Source of the DNA: Cycas panzhihuaensis
Taxonomy: Eukaryota > Cycadophyta
Reading direction: 5' to 3'
Assembly: GCA_023213395.1 (NCBI GenBank)
Contig: CM041465.1
Coordinates: 15,066,001 to 15,130,000 of the forward strand
DNA length: 64,000 nucleotides
Shown one piece after another: positions 22,279 to 34,439 of this stretch. The position numbers were made by a program, and so were the translations under genes. Position 1 is the stretch's first letter. Every line of letters starts with the position of its first letter. Below the pieces are notes generated by a model. The model was not told the origin of the DNA. It ran no database searches and was given only the letters and a program-made list of their open reading frames with translations.

Positions 22279-24786
22279 TGGACGCACTGCTACGGGATAA
22301 CTACCTAACTGATAGGCGTGGGAGGAGTAAGTGATGAAGTGATAGAAAGTGGAACCTAAAAGGCAGGTAACTACCACGCAGAGCGCCTCGTGCGCTGGAG
22401 CGCGAGTTCGGGATCTGCAATGGAGTATGGCTATTGTTGGGCGACCCTTCCCCACCTCGATCAAGGGGCGAAGGTACGTAGGATGAACCTGAGTTGACCT
22501 GGGAATAGGACCCTCCCACCCTTGGGTGGCCGAGGGGAAGAGAAGGCCCACCGGAGATGTGCCAAGAGTAATCCTACACAACTCGACCGGATGCACGAGC
22601 GATGCGGAAGCAAGGCGCCGTAAGGTTAAGGAAAAGGAAGGAAAGGTAAGGACAAAGAAAACTCTTACGATCTTTCCTACGGATAATAGGGGGTGCATGC
22701 AACAAAGCAAACAAATACAAAAGCAATTTCCCTTTTAATCTTTCAATGTTCTAATTACTAAGAAAAGAATAAAAGGGAGAACAAGGGTAGCGAAGAGGAA
22801 GGAAGCGTGCACCGGGCCAAGGCGCGCGAGATGACGTAGCCTCCACGAGGAGCACCTAACCACTCCGCTGACGCATCGGATCATGGATGTAGCATGGCAA
22901 AAAGGGGTTCCTTACCTCCCTAAAAGTAAATGCGATACCAAAGGAAGGAAAGGAACGCTAACTAGTAAATGAGATAGCATAAAACATGATACATGCAAAG
23001 AGCACTTACCAAGAGAGAGGCCAACGCAACGCTCTCCACGCTGCCTCGAGTACCGCAAGCAACAAGGATCTCCTCTTCCCGAAGGAAGAGCACTAACATG
23101 CAACGCAAAGATCTAACAATATATGTCTAGCAACATAAACAAGAGTCTAAATATACATGCGTTAGTGTTAGTCCAATAAGGGAAATACCAAAGGACAAAG
23201 GACCTAAATGAAAGGAAACAACAAGGCAAGCCTGAGTGGCCTACTTCCCGCAACAGGCCCCAACCTCCCCTGTGAGCCACAAGGCAGCGAGGAGAAAGTC
23301 AAGAACCAAGGCTGGAAAAATGGTTGAAAAAGGGGCAAGAGAGACCCAAAGATACCCACGAGGGACCAGGATGCTACGGGGAGCAAACCGGGTGACCGTG
23401 GAGTAAGGGTGAAGCAAGAACCCGTGGTTGGGGCCTATGGATGGCACCCAAACCTGAACAAAGGGTCCCAAATCACCGCAACTTGTGACAAATACCGGGT
23501 TTGGGCGACTAAAGGAGCCTTCAAACCCTTGTTTACAAGCCAAGGGAAGCACAGGGCGAGAGGGAGGTTTTGGGGGGCTTAGAGCCGCTTAGGGAGCGTG
23601 GAAGGTGGTACTAATCCACCCAGCCTCCTCCAAAACCTATGCAACCCTCAACGCCTTGCTTGGACAAAGAACGCAGTAAGAAGCACAGGAGAGTGGTATA
23701 ATCCCTCCAAAGGGAGGAAAACTAACTCTCACGAAACAAGTAGGAACAAATAAGTCAAGCATAAATATCACAAAAACAAATGTAAAATGAAGAATACCTA
23801 GGAAGGGAGGCAAGGGATTTGCCTCAAAAGGATGTCAATGAAGAAGGGCCGGAAAAATAGCCCAGATCTGAGTGGAGCAGTTGAGGCCCCGCCACGGGTG
23901 TGACGGAAACACTGCAAACGGGAACTCAGATCGCCTGGTAGAAACCACCGAAACTGCTTCAAAGGAGCCCTCTCCAAGGCTTGAGGGCCGAGAGAATGTC
24001 TCACCAAGCCAAAGGAGAGCCGAGCCAGATGAAGAGGTGCAGTCCATAAAGAAACAAACAGAGAAGAGCAGAGCAGAGAGTGTTTTTCTTGAGAACAACT
24101 TCAAAAGTGAGCCAAAAAGATCTTTGAAAATGAGCCAAAAGGGCTTAAGTACTCAAGCAAAACCCTAAACCGCGCGATTAGGGCTACCGGAGGAGAAATA
24201 AAGCGCTGAGCCACGTGGCGCTTCAATAAATGCGAAATTGCCATGGCGGATTTTAAAAATAACTGAGATTGCATCACGAATATTCGCAGATCGCGGATAT
24301 TCCGGTACCGCTGAAAAATCTGCAGATGCACCTAGGGCAGAGAATGGGGCCTACCATCCAGTCCAGGTTGGGGGCAGATGATCAAAAAGGCTGACATAAC
24401 GCTAAAACACCCACCCAGAAGCAAACAAGCCAACGAAACGGGTCCAAAGGAGCAAAAATAGGGCTCGAGTGGGGTGGCAAGTTGACCAAACGATGATGAG
24501 TCATCACACGGGAAGAGGTGGCGCAAACCTAGTGGATCCTGGAGCGAGGAGGGCAGATGCGGGAAGTAATACGGTCACCAGGGTGCCACACTCGCTGGGA
24601 GTGTGCCCCTGCTATAGTCGTCATAGGCTAAAATAAGTGTGGACGACTACAAGGCCGCCCGCAAAGTCATACACATGCAGATACGCAAGCAAACATCCAG
24701 TAAAAGAAAACGATGATAATGCAAGAGACATACCTGCACTTACCTGAGTCGGTGATTCTGTATCCATTCCCGGAAGCTGGGAAACA
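22279..24786 (-). repeat. Tat-E 5' LTR
   Basis: 2,508 bp, from TGGACGCACTGC to GGGAAACA on the plus strand. It pairs with 10825-13336. The target duplication follows at 24787. Confidence 0.93.
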
Positions 24787-25600
24787 GATGGTTATCGTAT
24801 TGAGCTTGTAGTAGTCCACATATATGTGAAATGAGCCATCCTTTTTTCTTACTAAAATCACCAGGGCAGAAAAAGTGCTTTTACTTTCCCTAATATTACC
24901 AGCATTAAGGAGTTCTTGAACTAGTCATTCAATTTCATTCTTTTGTTGGTAGGGATATCAATATGGTTGAATACAAGGAGGATTACTTCCAACTACCAGG
25001 TCAATGCTATGATCTTGGTCACGTACTAGGGGAAGACCTTGAGGAATATCCTGAAAGACTTGGTTTATGGCAGTGAAGTACCAATTTTAAGTCATTTGGT
25101 ATACCATCATCTTGGAGAATGTCCCCTTCTGTTGGAAGTTCTTGACCTTCCAGAGCATAATATTTGGCAATGATTCCTGTACCACCCTTTTTAATAAGCC
25201 TCTCCATACGGTATGAGCTGATGATTTAGGTCGGTGGAGGAATGATCCCATTCAATTGATAGTCAATTCCTTCAGAAGTAAATCAGATGAAGAGCTCTTG
25301 CATATTTAGTTGAATGGTCCCTAGTGGTTTGAGCTATTGTACCCCTAATACAACATCAACTCCTCCAACGAGAATGGCATACATAGAAGTGGAGAGGTGA
25401 TAGTCACCCATTTGCAACTTGATATTGTAACATTTTCCCCCATAAGCGAGTGTCCCTCCATTAGCCACCAAAACCTAAAAATTTTTGATAGGATATGGAA
25501 AACAATTGAGTTTTTCAGTAAGTTTTCGATTAATGAAATTGTGGGTGCTCCCAGAATCTATGAGGACAACCACCTTCCTTTTCTTAATGTACTCAATAAG
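24787..25600 (-). pseudogene. Chromovirus protease and start of reverse transcriptase
   Basis: The aspartic protease active site reads IDSGSTHNFI on the minus strand, with DSG at 25550-25558. Further on are LVGGVDVVLGVQWL and then linker sequence. RT begins near 25000, and the block DGSFHIYVDY followed by KLNTIT is seen at about 24800-24850, right beside the Tat-E boundary. The gene is split there, and the rest of the RT is at 10824. Some stops are present in the protease-RT linker. Confidence 0.85.
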
Positions 25601-25739
25601 TTTGAGTGTCTAAGGGGCTGCAATTCTAGCTAGGGCATGCACATATATAGTAGCAGTATCTTCTTCTTCCTCCTCAGGTGGGTCACAATCATTATTTTCT
25701 AGCTCTAATGAGGCTTCTTCTATTGGTTCCTCATCTTGA

Positions 25740-26634
25740 ACATCCTCAATTATGAATAAGCGTCATTCAAGACACTTATGGTCTTTATTCTACTTTTGGT
25801 TACAACAAAAACATAACCCTTTCAATCGTTTCTCATCCATCTCTTGGGAAGTCATTCGTCGTATGCCAGGAACTTGAAATTGTGGTCACTTTTCTAGAAA
25901 TGTTCATTGGGGGGGTCAGGATACCTTATTTTTTGCTTTAATATATCGAGCCAAATTAATAGATGTAGAGATGTTATCAAGTTTTAAGAGTCGTAACTCA
26001 TGTCTGATGTCATCTCGTAACCCATTAATGTATAACTTAAGTAATTTATCCTGACAAAAACCATCAACCCTTGTGGAGAGACATTGGTATCTACTGTATA
26101 AGCTAAAATAGTCCCCTCCTGTCTAACTTTAGCTAGCTGGTTAAAGTGGTCATGATCCTAGGTACTTTCATATTGAGTTATAAGATCCTTGACAAAACCC
26201 TCCCATTGATAACTAAGCCCACCAATTATTTTCATAACCCATTGGTAGGGTTTAGTTTCCATGTGTAGAGAAGTAAGAGGGATCTTCTTATCTGCTGGAA
26301 CTTGATGAAGAGAAAAGTATTGTTCCATTTGGGTGATCTAGGTATGTACATCTGTGCCATTGAACTTCTTGATTTCTACCTTGGGAAGGAAGTTCGGACG
26401 AAAGTGCCTACCATCATTACCTTCATCTTCTTTAGCGAAGTGACCCCCACCTATGTGAGTAGTATCCTCAAGGTCATTCTTTTCTTCCTTAAAAGGTTTC
26501 ATGGATGTGAGCTCTAGCATTACTGCTTCAAATTTTTCATTGAAGTCATTTTGGATTTATAATATATCTTCTCGAAGTTGTGAAACAACATCATTGAGAT
26601 TTTGAGTCCAACTTGGGTTCATCTTAGGGGCCAT
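25740..26634 (-). pseudogene. Chromovirus gag
   Basis: The likely start is the ATG at 26634, giving MAPKMNPSWTQNL. The capsid region contains KKFNGTDVHTWITQMEQYF, typical of chromovirus Gag. At 25772-25813 the nucleocapsid knuckle reads C-x2-C-x7-H-x-C with all four ligands present, but with one stop inside. Other stops occur, one early on near 26560. The gene is close to normal length. Confidence 0.8.
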
Positions 26635-27503
26635 TAGTCCACAAGACCTAAGTTGAATCCTGGTTGGTAAAATGTAACTAGAAAGGATTTGACAGGGTGT
26701 CTATAGATTGTTATCCCCAATATTTTACAATGAGGCAATATGGATTTTTTTTTGCTTTTTTGATTTTTTTACTTTTTTGGGCACTGGTTAGCTGATAGAC
26801 TATGTGCGCATGAGCTGATTACAAACTGGCTAGACACACTCGATTTAACAAATAGATGATGACTGACTCACTAACTGGCTAAATGCACAAAACCCACTAA
26901 TAGACTGACCAAGTACACTAGGTATGGGCTTGTCTAGTTTGTAGGCCCTCCGATATACTAATCCTAGACGTAAATAATATCAACTTACAGAGGCAAATGC
27001 TCTACTCTATAGTTGTACTATCCCATCTCTAGGGTATGTGGAGAGTAACTTCCCAGGGCTAACCGCTTACCAGTGCACTACAAATTACAGACGGTCAATA
27101 TATTTCCTATGGTTACCTATACTAGGAAGGCCTATCTAGAGGGTCCTCTTATATACCTGCAGGTATGTGGAGGCACAATTCAGTGAAGTTCCTCGCCTAA
27201 GGCTTGATTCAAGAGTGTGATCTCTAGTCCTTCACGCAAGGGACAAAAAATCCACAATGCACTTAGACCAAAACAACAGATCCTTGTGATATTTATAGAC
27301 CCCCAGCATAGGGTCTCTATCTAAATGAAAAAGAGAACTGCCAGTGGTAGTGTTAGGGTAGCCTGATCATAAAGGTTATCTACCCCCAAAAAGCAAAGTA
27401 ACTAAATGGAAATCAAATGAGAATAGGTACTAATGATAAAAAAAATGATAGAAAAAATTTGATTATTTAGTACCTTGACTCTCCCACAAGGAATGGATTG
27501 ACC
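26635..27503 (-). other. Chromovirus untranslated leader
   Basis: About 870 bp between the primer binding site and the gag start. It has no long frame. It includes a T-rich run near 26740-26780 and short sequences built on the CTGGCTA/ACTGGCT theme near 26780-26900. Confidence 0.6.
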
Positions 27504-27515
27504 GCTCTGATACCA
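27504..27515 (-). promoter_or_regulatory. Chromovirus primer binding site, initiator tRNA-Met
   Basis: The minus strand reads TGGTATCAGAGC two bases inside the 5' LTR. This is complementary to the 3' end of plant initiator tRNA-Met and primes minus-strand DNA synthesis. Confidence 0.94.
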
Positions 27516-27517
27516 CT

Positions 27518-27898
27518 TCTTAGGATACCACTCCGTAATGATAATTGCATACCAATATAATAAGCAAATAACTTCAAAAGAATACTTGTATTGCAATACC
27601 CTTCGAGGGGGCAACCTCCTAATTACATACAAATAACAATGATATTTAAGATACCATAGTCTAAGGATTACATAAATATATATATGGCTCTATGCTTACT
27701 ACTCAACCTTCTCCTTATGCATGTGGGATATTACATGAATATATATAGTACTTAATGACCACTACATAACCTTCTAGTTATGTATGTCGGATATTAAGAA
27801 AAGGGAAGAAGTAGAAGAAATAAAGATATAAGAGAGAGAAGAAGTAGAAGATATAAGAGAATATAAGGGAAGGTAAGTTAGGGGTTGGATCCTTGACA
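27518..27898 (-). repeat. Chromovirus 5' LTR
   Basis: 381 bp, the partner of 7911-8291. The plus-strand left end reads TC where TG is expected, a point change; the right end keeps CA. It is followed by the CAAAT duplication and then by copia I gag. Confidence 0.93.
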
Positions 27899-27903
27899 CA
27901 AAT

Positions 27904-28485
27904 CATGGTGCTTCAACATGGTATCCTTGACTAAAATAAGAACTTTCAACTTCTTAAATGATTCTCCCTCCATTATTTTATCTCTTACATAGATGGTTTG
28001 AAAGGTTCCAAATGTAGTTGGTAATTTTAACATAACTAATATAAATAATAATGAATCATCAATTAAGCTAGATTTAATCTCTTCTAATTTCTTTCTAAAA
28101 TTAGTTATTTTATTTATATAGATGCTTATGTTACTTTTATCTTTTATTTTTACATTAAGAAGCTCTATCATCAAAGTAACATATCAATTTATCTTCCTTT
28201 TTTCCAACATCTCATACAATTTTGTCTAAATTTTATTTAGTCTATTGAGATTGTGAAATATGGCCCTTTGGTTAGGTTCTAGGGATAATTTTAATATCTC
28301 AACAACCATAAACTACTTCTCCTCTTAACAAGTTTCTCCTTCGCATCTAATGGAATAGTAAGTAGCTCATCTTTGGTAATCCCCCAAATTAAAACCAACT
28401 TCATATTATCCTTCCATTCACCAAAATTATTTCCATTAAAGATGACTTGAGGTATTATCCTCTCCATCTCGTGAAGGAAGCTCAT
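27904..28485 (-). pseudogene. Copia I: gag N-terminal part
   Basis: Two minus-strand blocks make up a copia Gag of the UBN2 type. 28291-28485 starts at a good Met and contains IFNGNNFGEWKDNM, a typical Gag N-terminus. 27904-28174 contains IYINKITNFRKKLEEI and a run resembling LVMLKLPTTF. The two are separated by a frame break. The sequence stops exactly at the CAAAT duplication of the chromovirus and resumes at 7905, so this is the 5' end of the same copia element. No primer binding site or 5' LTR was found to its right. Confidence 0.74.
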
Positions 28486-30482
28486 AAATGAGATATTTTC
28501 ACCAAACTACTTGACTTTAAGTCACATTGACAACACCCTACACATTGCTCAATCTTTGCTTTCTAGTAAAATTTGCTAAAAATATGATATTTAATGGTTG
28601 TAATAATTGATTTTACACACCATTAATGTCATACAAGCTTTGGGCTTTAATATTTTTACACCTACCATTAATGGGTTGTGAAAAAATACACTTAAAACCC
28701 CAAAAATATGCTTCAAAAGATAAGGAAATCTTTATAACCAATAGTATGGGTTAAGAACTAAGTCTGGATCTTGGCATACTTTTCAAATTATGCAATGAGT
28801 CACTAAACAAATCATCAAAAAACTTGAAGAAATGGCATTTTCTTCCACTTTTTATATTAAAGAAAGAATATAGAAAATAATATATTCTCAAAAGTGGTAA
28901 TTGTTCACTTTATACTTACACAACTCTTCAAAATAATATGACTTTTAAAAAATTTTAAATAAAATATATTAGTCTTATATTAAGGTTTTAAACTTACTAT
29001 AAGGTATTATCTTATCTTAATAATCTTCTGGTGGTGCTAAATTTTCATAGTGACTCCACAAAGTGTAGTGTCTTTAATTGGAGTGTTATGACTCCTACAT
29101 GGCTCTAACACTCATACTGTGGACAAACATGCATCCTATAGCTAGAAGATAGTTGCACACACCTCACAAATACATCACCACATAGATATCTAGCCATATA
29201 TTAATCATTAGATGCTCCAATAAGTAAAAAGGAACTTCTCAAAGGATGTTTACTAATAAGGAATTAGGCCAACACCCTCCATAAGTATGAAAATGATCAA
29301 TTTAGCCTTTATAAATTATCCAACACCGAAAATATAAGTAGAAAACCTCAGTAAGTGGATTTAATCATGCCCATAAATAGTGTCTAACCTCTTTTTAATG
29401 ATTGGGTATTTAATTTGATGCCCAATTATGCCAAATAACCACTAAATAGTGCCCATTATAGACCAATCATGCCTAATGTAACCTAACACCATTAAATAAC
29501 CTTCAAATTAATCCCAATTAGCCTATGGAGTGCTAAACATGTCTAACTAAGTCTGGATGGGTCCAACATAAGCTCAACATAGTCTAAAGTGTGCCTAATA
29601 TTGATGTTAGACCTAATACAGTAAGAAAATCTTATTAATATATGAAATCAAATTCCTTAATCACTATTACACCACTGTGTCACTCTTTTGGTTGTTGGAA
29701 AATATTGAAATCATTAGAATAGGGCTTTACTAGTATTACTAAGTAACCTTTCATCTTTATCACATCTACCCAACCTTTGCTCAACTATATACTCCATTTA
29801 ATTTTGATTCTATGTGAAGAAATATTAAAGCATAAATGTGTATTCTAAAATATAGGATCTTGATCATATATAACAAGCAATAATAATGAACACAACTACA
29901 TAGTACATAATATTTTATATGGGAAACCCTTTTAGGGAAAAACCCACCACAAAGATCATTAGATCATATTGATAATTTTCTAATGGACTTTAGGGTTATT
30001 TATAGTCCACTAAATAGTGCATCCATCTTGAATAGCTATGACCCTCTAAAATATTCATACCTTTCCACTAAATATTAACTAAACTATATTTAACATTAAA
30101 TAAGTGGCTTAGTCTTAACTTTCATGCTAACAATCCTATTAGATTTATAGAATCAACTCAAAATGCTATAGGTGGCCTTCCCCCATTTTTTTTTTCTTTA
30201 TAAATCAAAATATTATAAAAAAATACAATGATAAATTTATAAAGATATAGGTAGAATACCTTATTCATAACTTTTAGAAATATCACAAGTGTATTAGCAA
30301 GTCAAAATGGCATAAACTTGAATTTATAATGTTCTTTATTTGTTTGAAAGTTTATCTATAAGTATTCTCAAGTTTAATAAAAACTTAATAATATCTCAGT
30401 CACATATATAACTTGCTAAGAAGGTTGTCTTATATAATTCATTTAATAACTTATTAATCACTAGTATCAAAAAATTATCCTT
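28486..30482. other. AT-rich DNA, possibly including part of an old copia LTR
   Basis: No gene or conserved pol motif was seen. Around 29900-29960 the plus strand has the motif GGGAAACCCTTTTAGGG, which resembles sequence found beside or within copia LTRs (a similar motif lies near 55935 in copia III). Because copia II is inserted at 30488, this block may connect with 36315-36636, the visible end of the copia V LTR. The left boundary was not resolved. Confidence 0.4.
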
Positions 30483-30487
30483 GATTG

Positions 30488-30924
30488 TGTAGGAAAAATA
30501 TTTATAGGAGAACAAGGTAGAACATATATCAAATAACCATAAATCAATATTACATCAATACATCAATGTATCACAATAGCATCATAGTTGTATAAATATG
30601 AAATCATTGTATTCAAACCATTGTAAGAAGTGAGCATTACAAATTTCCTAAATAAAGGTGGTATCTAAAGACACCAAGGTTGCACACCCCTCAATATTTA
30701 TAATTTGGGGGAGGAGGGAAACTCCTCAACCCCTGAATTTAAAATAATAATAAAATAATGTTAACTTAACCCAAATGAAACTAACTCAACTTAACATAAA
30801 TCAAAGTTAAACTTACCTTAACTTACCTCGACATATTGAGCATCACATGTCTAAATTGAAGTTGATAAGGTGTACAATCTTGGTTGGAAAGGTGGGAGTG
30901 GAGTGATAATGATTAACTCCAATA
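30488..30924 (-). repeat. Copia II 3' LTR
   Basis: 437 bp, starting TGTAGGAAAA. The right end reads CCAATA where TG...CA ends predict CA, probably a point change. It contains a G-rich run, GGGGGAGGAGGG, near 30710. It is followed by the polypurine tract. Confidence 0.87.
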
Positions 30925-30935
30925 TTCTCCCCCTT
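30925..30935 (-). promoter_or_regulatory. Copia II polypurine tract
   Basis: The minus strand reads AAGGGGGAGAA directly before the 3' LTR. Confidence 0.85.
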
Positions 30936-31102
30936 AATGTCATCACGAACACTTGTATCTTTTCCTTGAACTTATGGAACTTGTACTTGAAAAAAACTTT
31001 AAAATTTTGATCTTTATTAATATACTTCAACCTTCTTGCAAAATATATCTCTTTACCAAGGTATGATGCAAAGAAACTGTAAGTAGATGATGTTTGATTC
31101 AA
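30925..31102 (-). pseudogene. Copia II: C-terminal stub of pol
   Basis: The minus strand reads KFHKFKEKIQVF, almost the same as KFHKFKENIEVI at the end of pol in copia IV (52192-52383). This marks the last codons after RNase H. Nothing else of pol is present. The stub lies directly after gag, so gag and the pol end were joined by a large deletion. Confidence 0.75.
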
Positions 31103-31156
31103 GTATGTATGTATAGATGCAACTTCGACTTTGTTAACTGGAACATTGAGAAAAAT

Positions 31157-31672
31157 TTAAATTTGAACTTTATCTTTTGTAATATGTATGCTGTCAATAA
31201 CTATCATATCATAAGATTCCTTTTTTGTCATATTAGATTCATTCTCCATCATGTTATAGGATTCATTCTCCCCCTTAAATGGAGAAGCAGATACTTGTAT
31301 AATAAGTTGGTCCTGCATTTGATATGAATCTTCATGGGTATTGTCATTATACTTCACCTGTTCTATCACCTGTCTCACATGCTCATCAAAAATATCATCA
31401 AATACATGGAGGGTATCTCCCCCATAAGTAGAAATCAATACATTCCAAACTGATTTAGAAGTTGTTAATTCAGAAACCTTTGAAAAAACATCATAATTCA
31501 TAGTGCAAAATAATAATCTTAATGCTTTATTATCCTTTCTAATGTTTTCCTTAATACTAACATCATAGTCATCTTATAAATATTTCCATAAATCATATGC
31601 AATAAAATAGTTTTTCATAACCTTGTGCCATTCTGAAAAATTTTGCCCATCAAATATAGGTAATTGTGCCAT
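31157..31672 (-). pseudogene. Copia II gag
   Basis: The start is the ATG at 31672, giving MAQLPIFDGQNFSEWHKVM, a typical N-terminus of copia Gag. 31157-31501 continues with VFSKVSELTTSKSVWNVL, the usual UBN2 pattern. At least one stop lies between the two parts. No zinc knuckle is visible, so the C-terminus seems lost in the deletion. Confidence 0.78.
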
Positions 31673-31679
31673 GTTATAA

Positions 31680-33400
31680 AAACTTTAGTATAAAAGTATG
31701 CTTTTACTAAGTCAAGAAGGTCAATAAATACAATGAATATATATGATTTCAAATAAAGATTTTGAAGTAGATGTAATATTTTTTGAAAATAAATGAACTA
31801 AATGCAATAAGGAAATAATAAATATAGAAGCAACTTTGAAATCATATACCAATATTCTTTTAACGATACAAATATGAAATAAGACCTTAACCTTTGGATT
31901 TTCTTCAAATGAATAAATATAAATTCTTAATGCAATAAATCCTTAGCCTTGATGATAATATATAATGCTGAAAAAACTGAAATATATGTATATTTTACTT
32001 TGAAAAATAAAGAGTATGAAGAAACTTTTTAAAAGAAGGGTTAGAGGATAACCTTAAGTTTGACAGCTTCAAAAATATGCTAAATGATATCAGAATGATG
32101 TGAAACTTTACGAGTATGAAGATAAATAAAATATGAATCCAACAGAACTAACTATTTTGAAAATGGGTTCCTATAAGTTACATTTTGATGATCTAAAGGA
32201 AACAGACCTTATTTTAAGGCCTAACAGGAGACAGGGCTCAAAATTATATAAAAATGCTAATAAAACTTTATAAAATGCTGATAAATGATTAAATATTATT
32301 AAGAAGATTTTTCAATATACTTTCAGCTGAAAATTTTTGAGAAATATATATATATATATATGTGCAAAAAATGATAGGTTTAAAGTAATAAAGTACCTCT
32401 ACTTTGAGCGATTTGAAAATCAGTAAAAACACATTAAAATATATAAAAAACTATATCAGATCGAAGAGAATTGAGTCATCTTCCCAAAAAAGTTGATGAA
32501 ACTAAATTTGGATGTAAAAAAAAAAAGTTATTGCAGAAATAGTAATAGGTACCTTTATTGTAAAATGTTGAGAAAAATGTTGAAAACCACTAAAATGCCA
32601 CTTTGGTGATTAAAATAGTGATCAAAATGGATTCTAAAAAATAAAATAAAAGGTGGGTAATGAAGTTTGTTGAATGTAGATCACTTTAGAATAAATATGG
32701 ACAGAAAATAGTTTCCCAGTAATAAAATACAATCAGTTCAAAAAGCGATTATATAAAAAGGTTAAAAAAGATTGAAAATTTTACTAATTGACTTTAAATC
32801 AACTGAAACAAGGTCAAATTAGCACCAAATTGGTCATATGACCAGTCAAAATTGATCTACAGAAACTTTTTGATCTAATGAAAGTGGTTTTGTCAGAAAC
32901 TGATGCTTCAGTGAGGAGTTATGGCAAAAAAACTCCAATAACCCTATGAAAACTAAAAAATTAAAAAAAATAAAAGGAAAAAATGTTAAAAAACTTATGT
33001 TAGCCCTTTTTTGTGATAGCTAATGGTCATATAGAAATAAAATGGAACCAGAGACTGAATATACAAGAGGGCTAACACTTTAAACGCGGAATCAAAATAT
33101 TATTGAATATAATTAAATTATTTTCAAACTTTATTAAAAATAAATAAAAATGTAAAATGTTAATAATTGTGTCATCGTTGCATTGCTGTAGTAGCCGCAC
33201 CTGCAAACACATTGAACTGGGTAAATTTTAGTTGCAAAATGATCAAAACATTGATCGAATCCATGTAGAGGTAGGGTAGGTGAAGATGAGTGGGCCAATC
33301 AAACCCTTTCCCAGCTGTGTTCCTTCCACATTGCCACTGTGTAGCCACCGCAGTGCCACCCAAACCAACGAACTAAGGGCTGAAAAAGAAGCAGTCTCAA
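31680..33400. other. Copia II leader, part nearest gag
   Basis: AT-rich sequence without a credible gene. It includes a short (TA)n run near 32347-32362. The composition changes near 33170-33400, where G and C rise; this may be the edge of captured host DNA. The 63-codon minus frame there shows no known motif. Confidence 0.5.
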
Positions 33401-33409
33401 GATTGATTG

Positions 33410-33922
33410 GCTCTGAAATAGTTATGGAAGATTCATGATTTATGGTATTAGGTCAAATGTTTCTCAAATGTAAAGACTTGGTTGCAAATATGGAGAACTG
33501 ATAATTGGCTTGTTCCTCATCAAGCCTTTCCCATGTTTTGAGAAGGACTAGCAAGTTTGTGTGTAATCAATCAAAGTAATCAATATTTAAAGCAATCAAT
33601 CTGATGACTGGGATTCAAAGCAATCAATTGGGGAACCTTAGAAATATGATGACTGGGATTCAATTGGGCGACATAATGTATACGGATGGATTTCTGAGGT
33701 AGAAATTTGTATAAAAACAAGTATTGGGGTGTTAGATCTTGAAGAGAACCCTAGGTGTTATAGGTTCCATGGATTGGGATTGCATACGGAGGGCTGATTT
33801 AGGCGTGTTCTATGGTTGCCCGGTGTTTGTTATGTATAGTATTTATTTGCAGGGTTGGGCATCGATATAAGACATCTCGATGGTAGGTATGGTTACAGAA
33901 GAATACTAGGCATGCTCTTACC
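33410..33922 (+). other. Probable upstream flank of the captured trihelix gene
   Basis: This stretch differs in composition from the rest of the leader and reads like a plant gene 5' region. TATAAAAA occurs at 33710-33717. A pyrimidine-rich TTTATTTGCAG at about 33842-33852 could be an intron acceptor in the 5' UTR. If so, capture was from genomic DNA rather than from spliced mRNA. Both signals are single motifs and weak. A direct repeat based on GATGACTGGGATTCAA occurs near 33603 and 33648. Confidence 0.35.
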
Positions 33923-34372
33923 ATGGCAAATCCTAATACTATGTTGATCTTAGTGGAGGATCAGACAGATACGGGAGACAAGGGAAGAGAATATCGTAAG
34001 GGGAATTGGACATTTCACGAGATTATGGTTATGATAGCTACCAAGAAGCTAGATGATGAACGAAGAATGAAGGGGGGAGATAAGGAGATGAACAAGACTA
34101 CAGAACTAAGGTGGAAATGGGTGGAGAATTACTACTAGAAAAATGGGTACTTGAGAAGCCAAAATCAATGTAATGACAAATAGGATAACTTGCTTCGCGA
34201 CTACAAGAAAGTTAGAGATTATGAACTCAGACTACTTCCTGGGCAACCCTCTTACTGGCAACTTGAAAAGCATGAAAGGAAGAAGAAAGTATTACCTTCT
34301 AATCTACTGTACTAAGTTTATGAAGCCCTTCATGAAGTTTGGAATGACTCAATATTTCAAACCAAACCCTAA
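33923..34372 (+). pseudogene. Captured fragment of a trihelix transcription factor gene
   Basis: One plus-strand frame runs 149 codons from ATG 33923 to TAA 34370-34372, with internal stops TAG (34136), TAG (34181) and TAA (34313). The sequence is the DNA-binding trihelix (GT/SANT-like) domain of a plant transcription factor: REYRKGNWTFHEIM, then KKLDDERRMKG, RWKWVENY, LRSQNQCNDK and RDYKKVRDYE. The two TAG codons fall where family members usually have Trp (TGG to TAG) and the TAA where Gln is likely, so all three stops fit C-to-T decay. It lies antisense to copia II, in its leader. Identification is from remembered family motifs; no subfamily is claimed with confidence. Confidence 0.85.
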
Positions 34373-34439
34373 CTTTGTTTATCAGATAGAGCACCTCAAA
34401 TGCAAGTGGGGTTTTGCTAGTTTATGACAAGTAGATGAT

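Larger units (their letters stand above)
10825..24786 (-). mobile_element. Tat-E: Tat-lineage Ty3/gypsy element with a second RNase H
   Basis: A 13,962-bp GC-rich element with LTRs of about 2.5 kb and a perfect GATGG duplication (10820-10824 and 24787-24791). It sits in the chromovirus RT gene, whose reading frame is continuous across the site. Minus-strand order: 5' LTR, Arg-type primer binding site, gag, protease, RT, RNase H, integrase, second RNase H, 3' LTR. The Gag zinc motif, the protease-region motif DYNLLLGRP and the extra RNase H place it in the Tat/Ogre group. Frames are broken by many small indels. Relative to Tat-F it carries an extra segment of about 720 bp (14226-14945) and the complete RT to integrase region. 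Confidence 0.92.
7911..27898 (-). mobile_element. Chromovirus-type Ty3/gypsy element, interrupted by Tat-E
   Basis: The element is bounded by two 381-bp LTRs and a perfect 5-bp target duplication, CAAAT, at 7906-7910 and 27899-27903. It has an initiator tRNA-Met primer binding site, a polypurine tract, and the gypsy order gag, protease, RT, RNase H, integrase, chromodomain on the minus strand. Removing Tat-E (10825-24786) leaves about 6 kb, normal for chromoviruses. It sits inside copia I. By eye the LTRs differ at about 22 of 381 sites, mostly transitions. Stops and changed catalytic residues show that it is dead. Confidence 0.93.

Noticed and set aside
27504-27515. tRNA-like sequence GCTCTGATACCA, also at 35860 and 62819.
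   Set aside because: These are 12-base primer binding sites beside LTRs, not tRNA genes; no cloverleaf surrounds them.
33172-33363. A 63-codon minus-strand frame beside the trihelix fragment.
   Set aside because: No recognisable motif and on the opposite strand from the captured gene; probably a chance frame.
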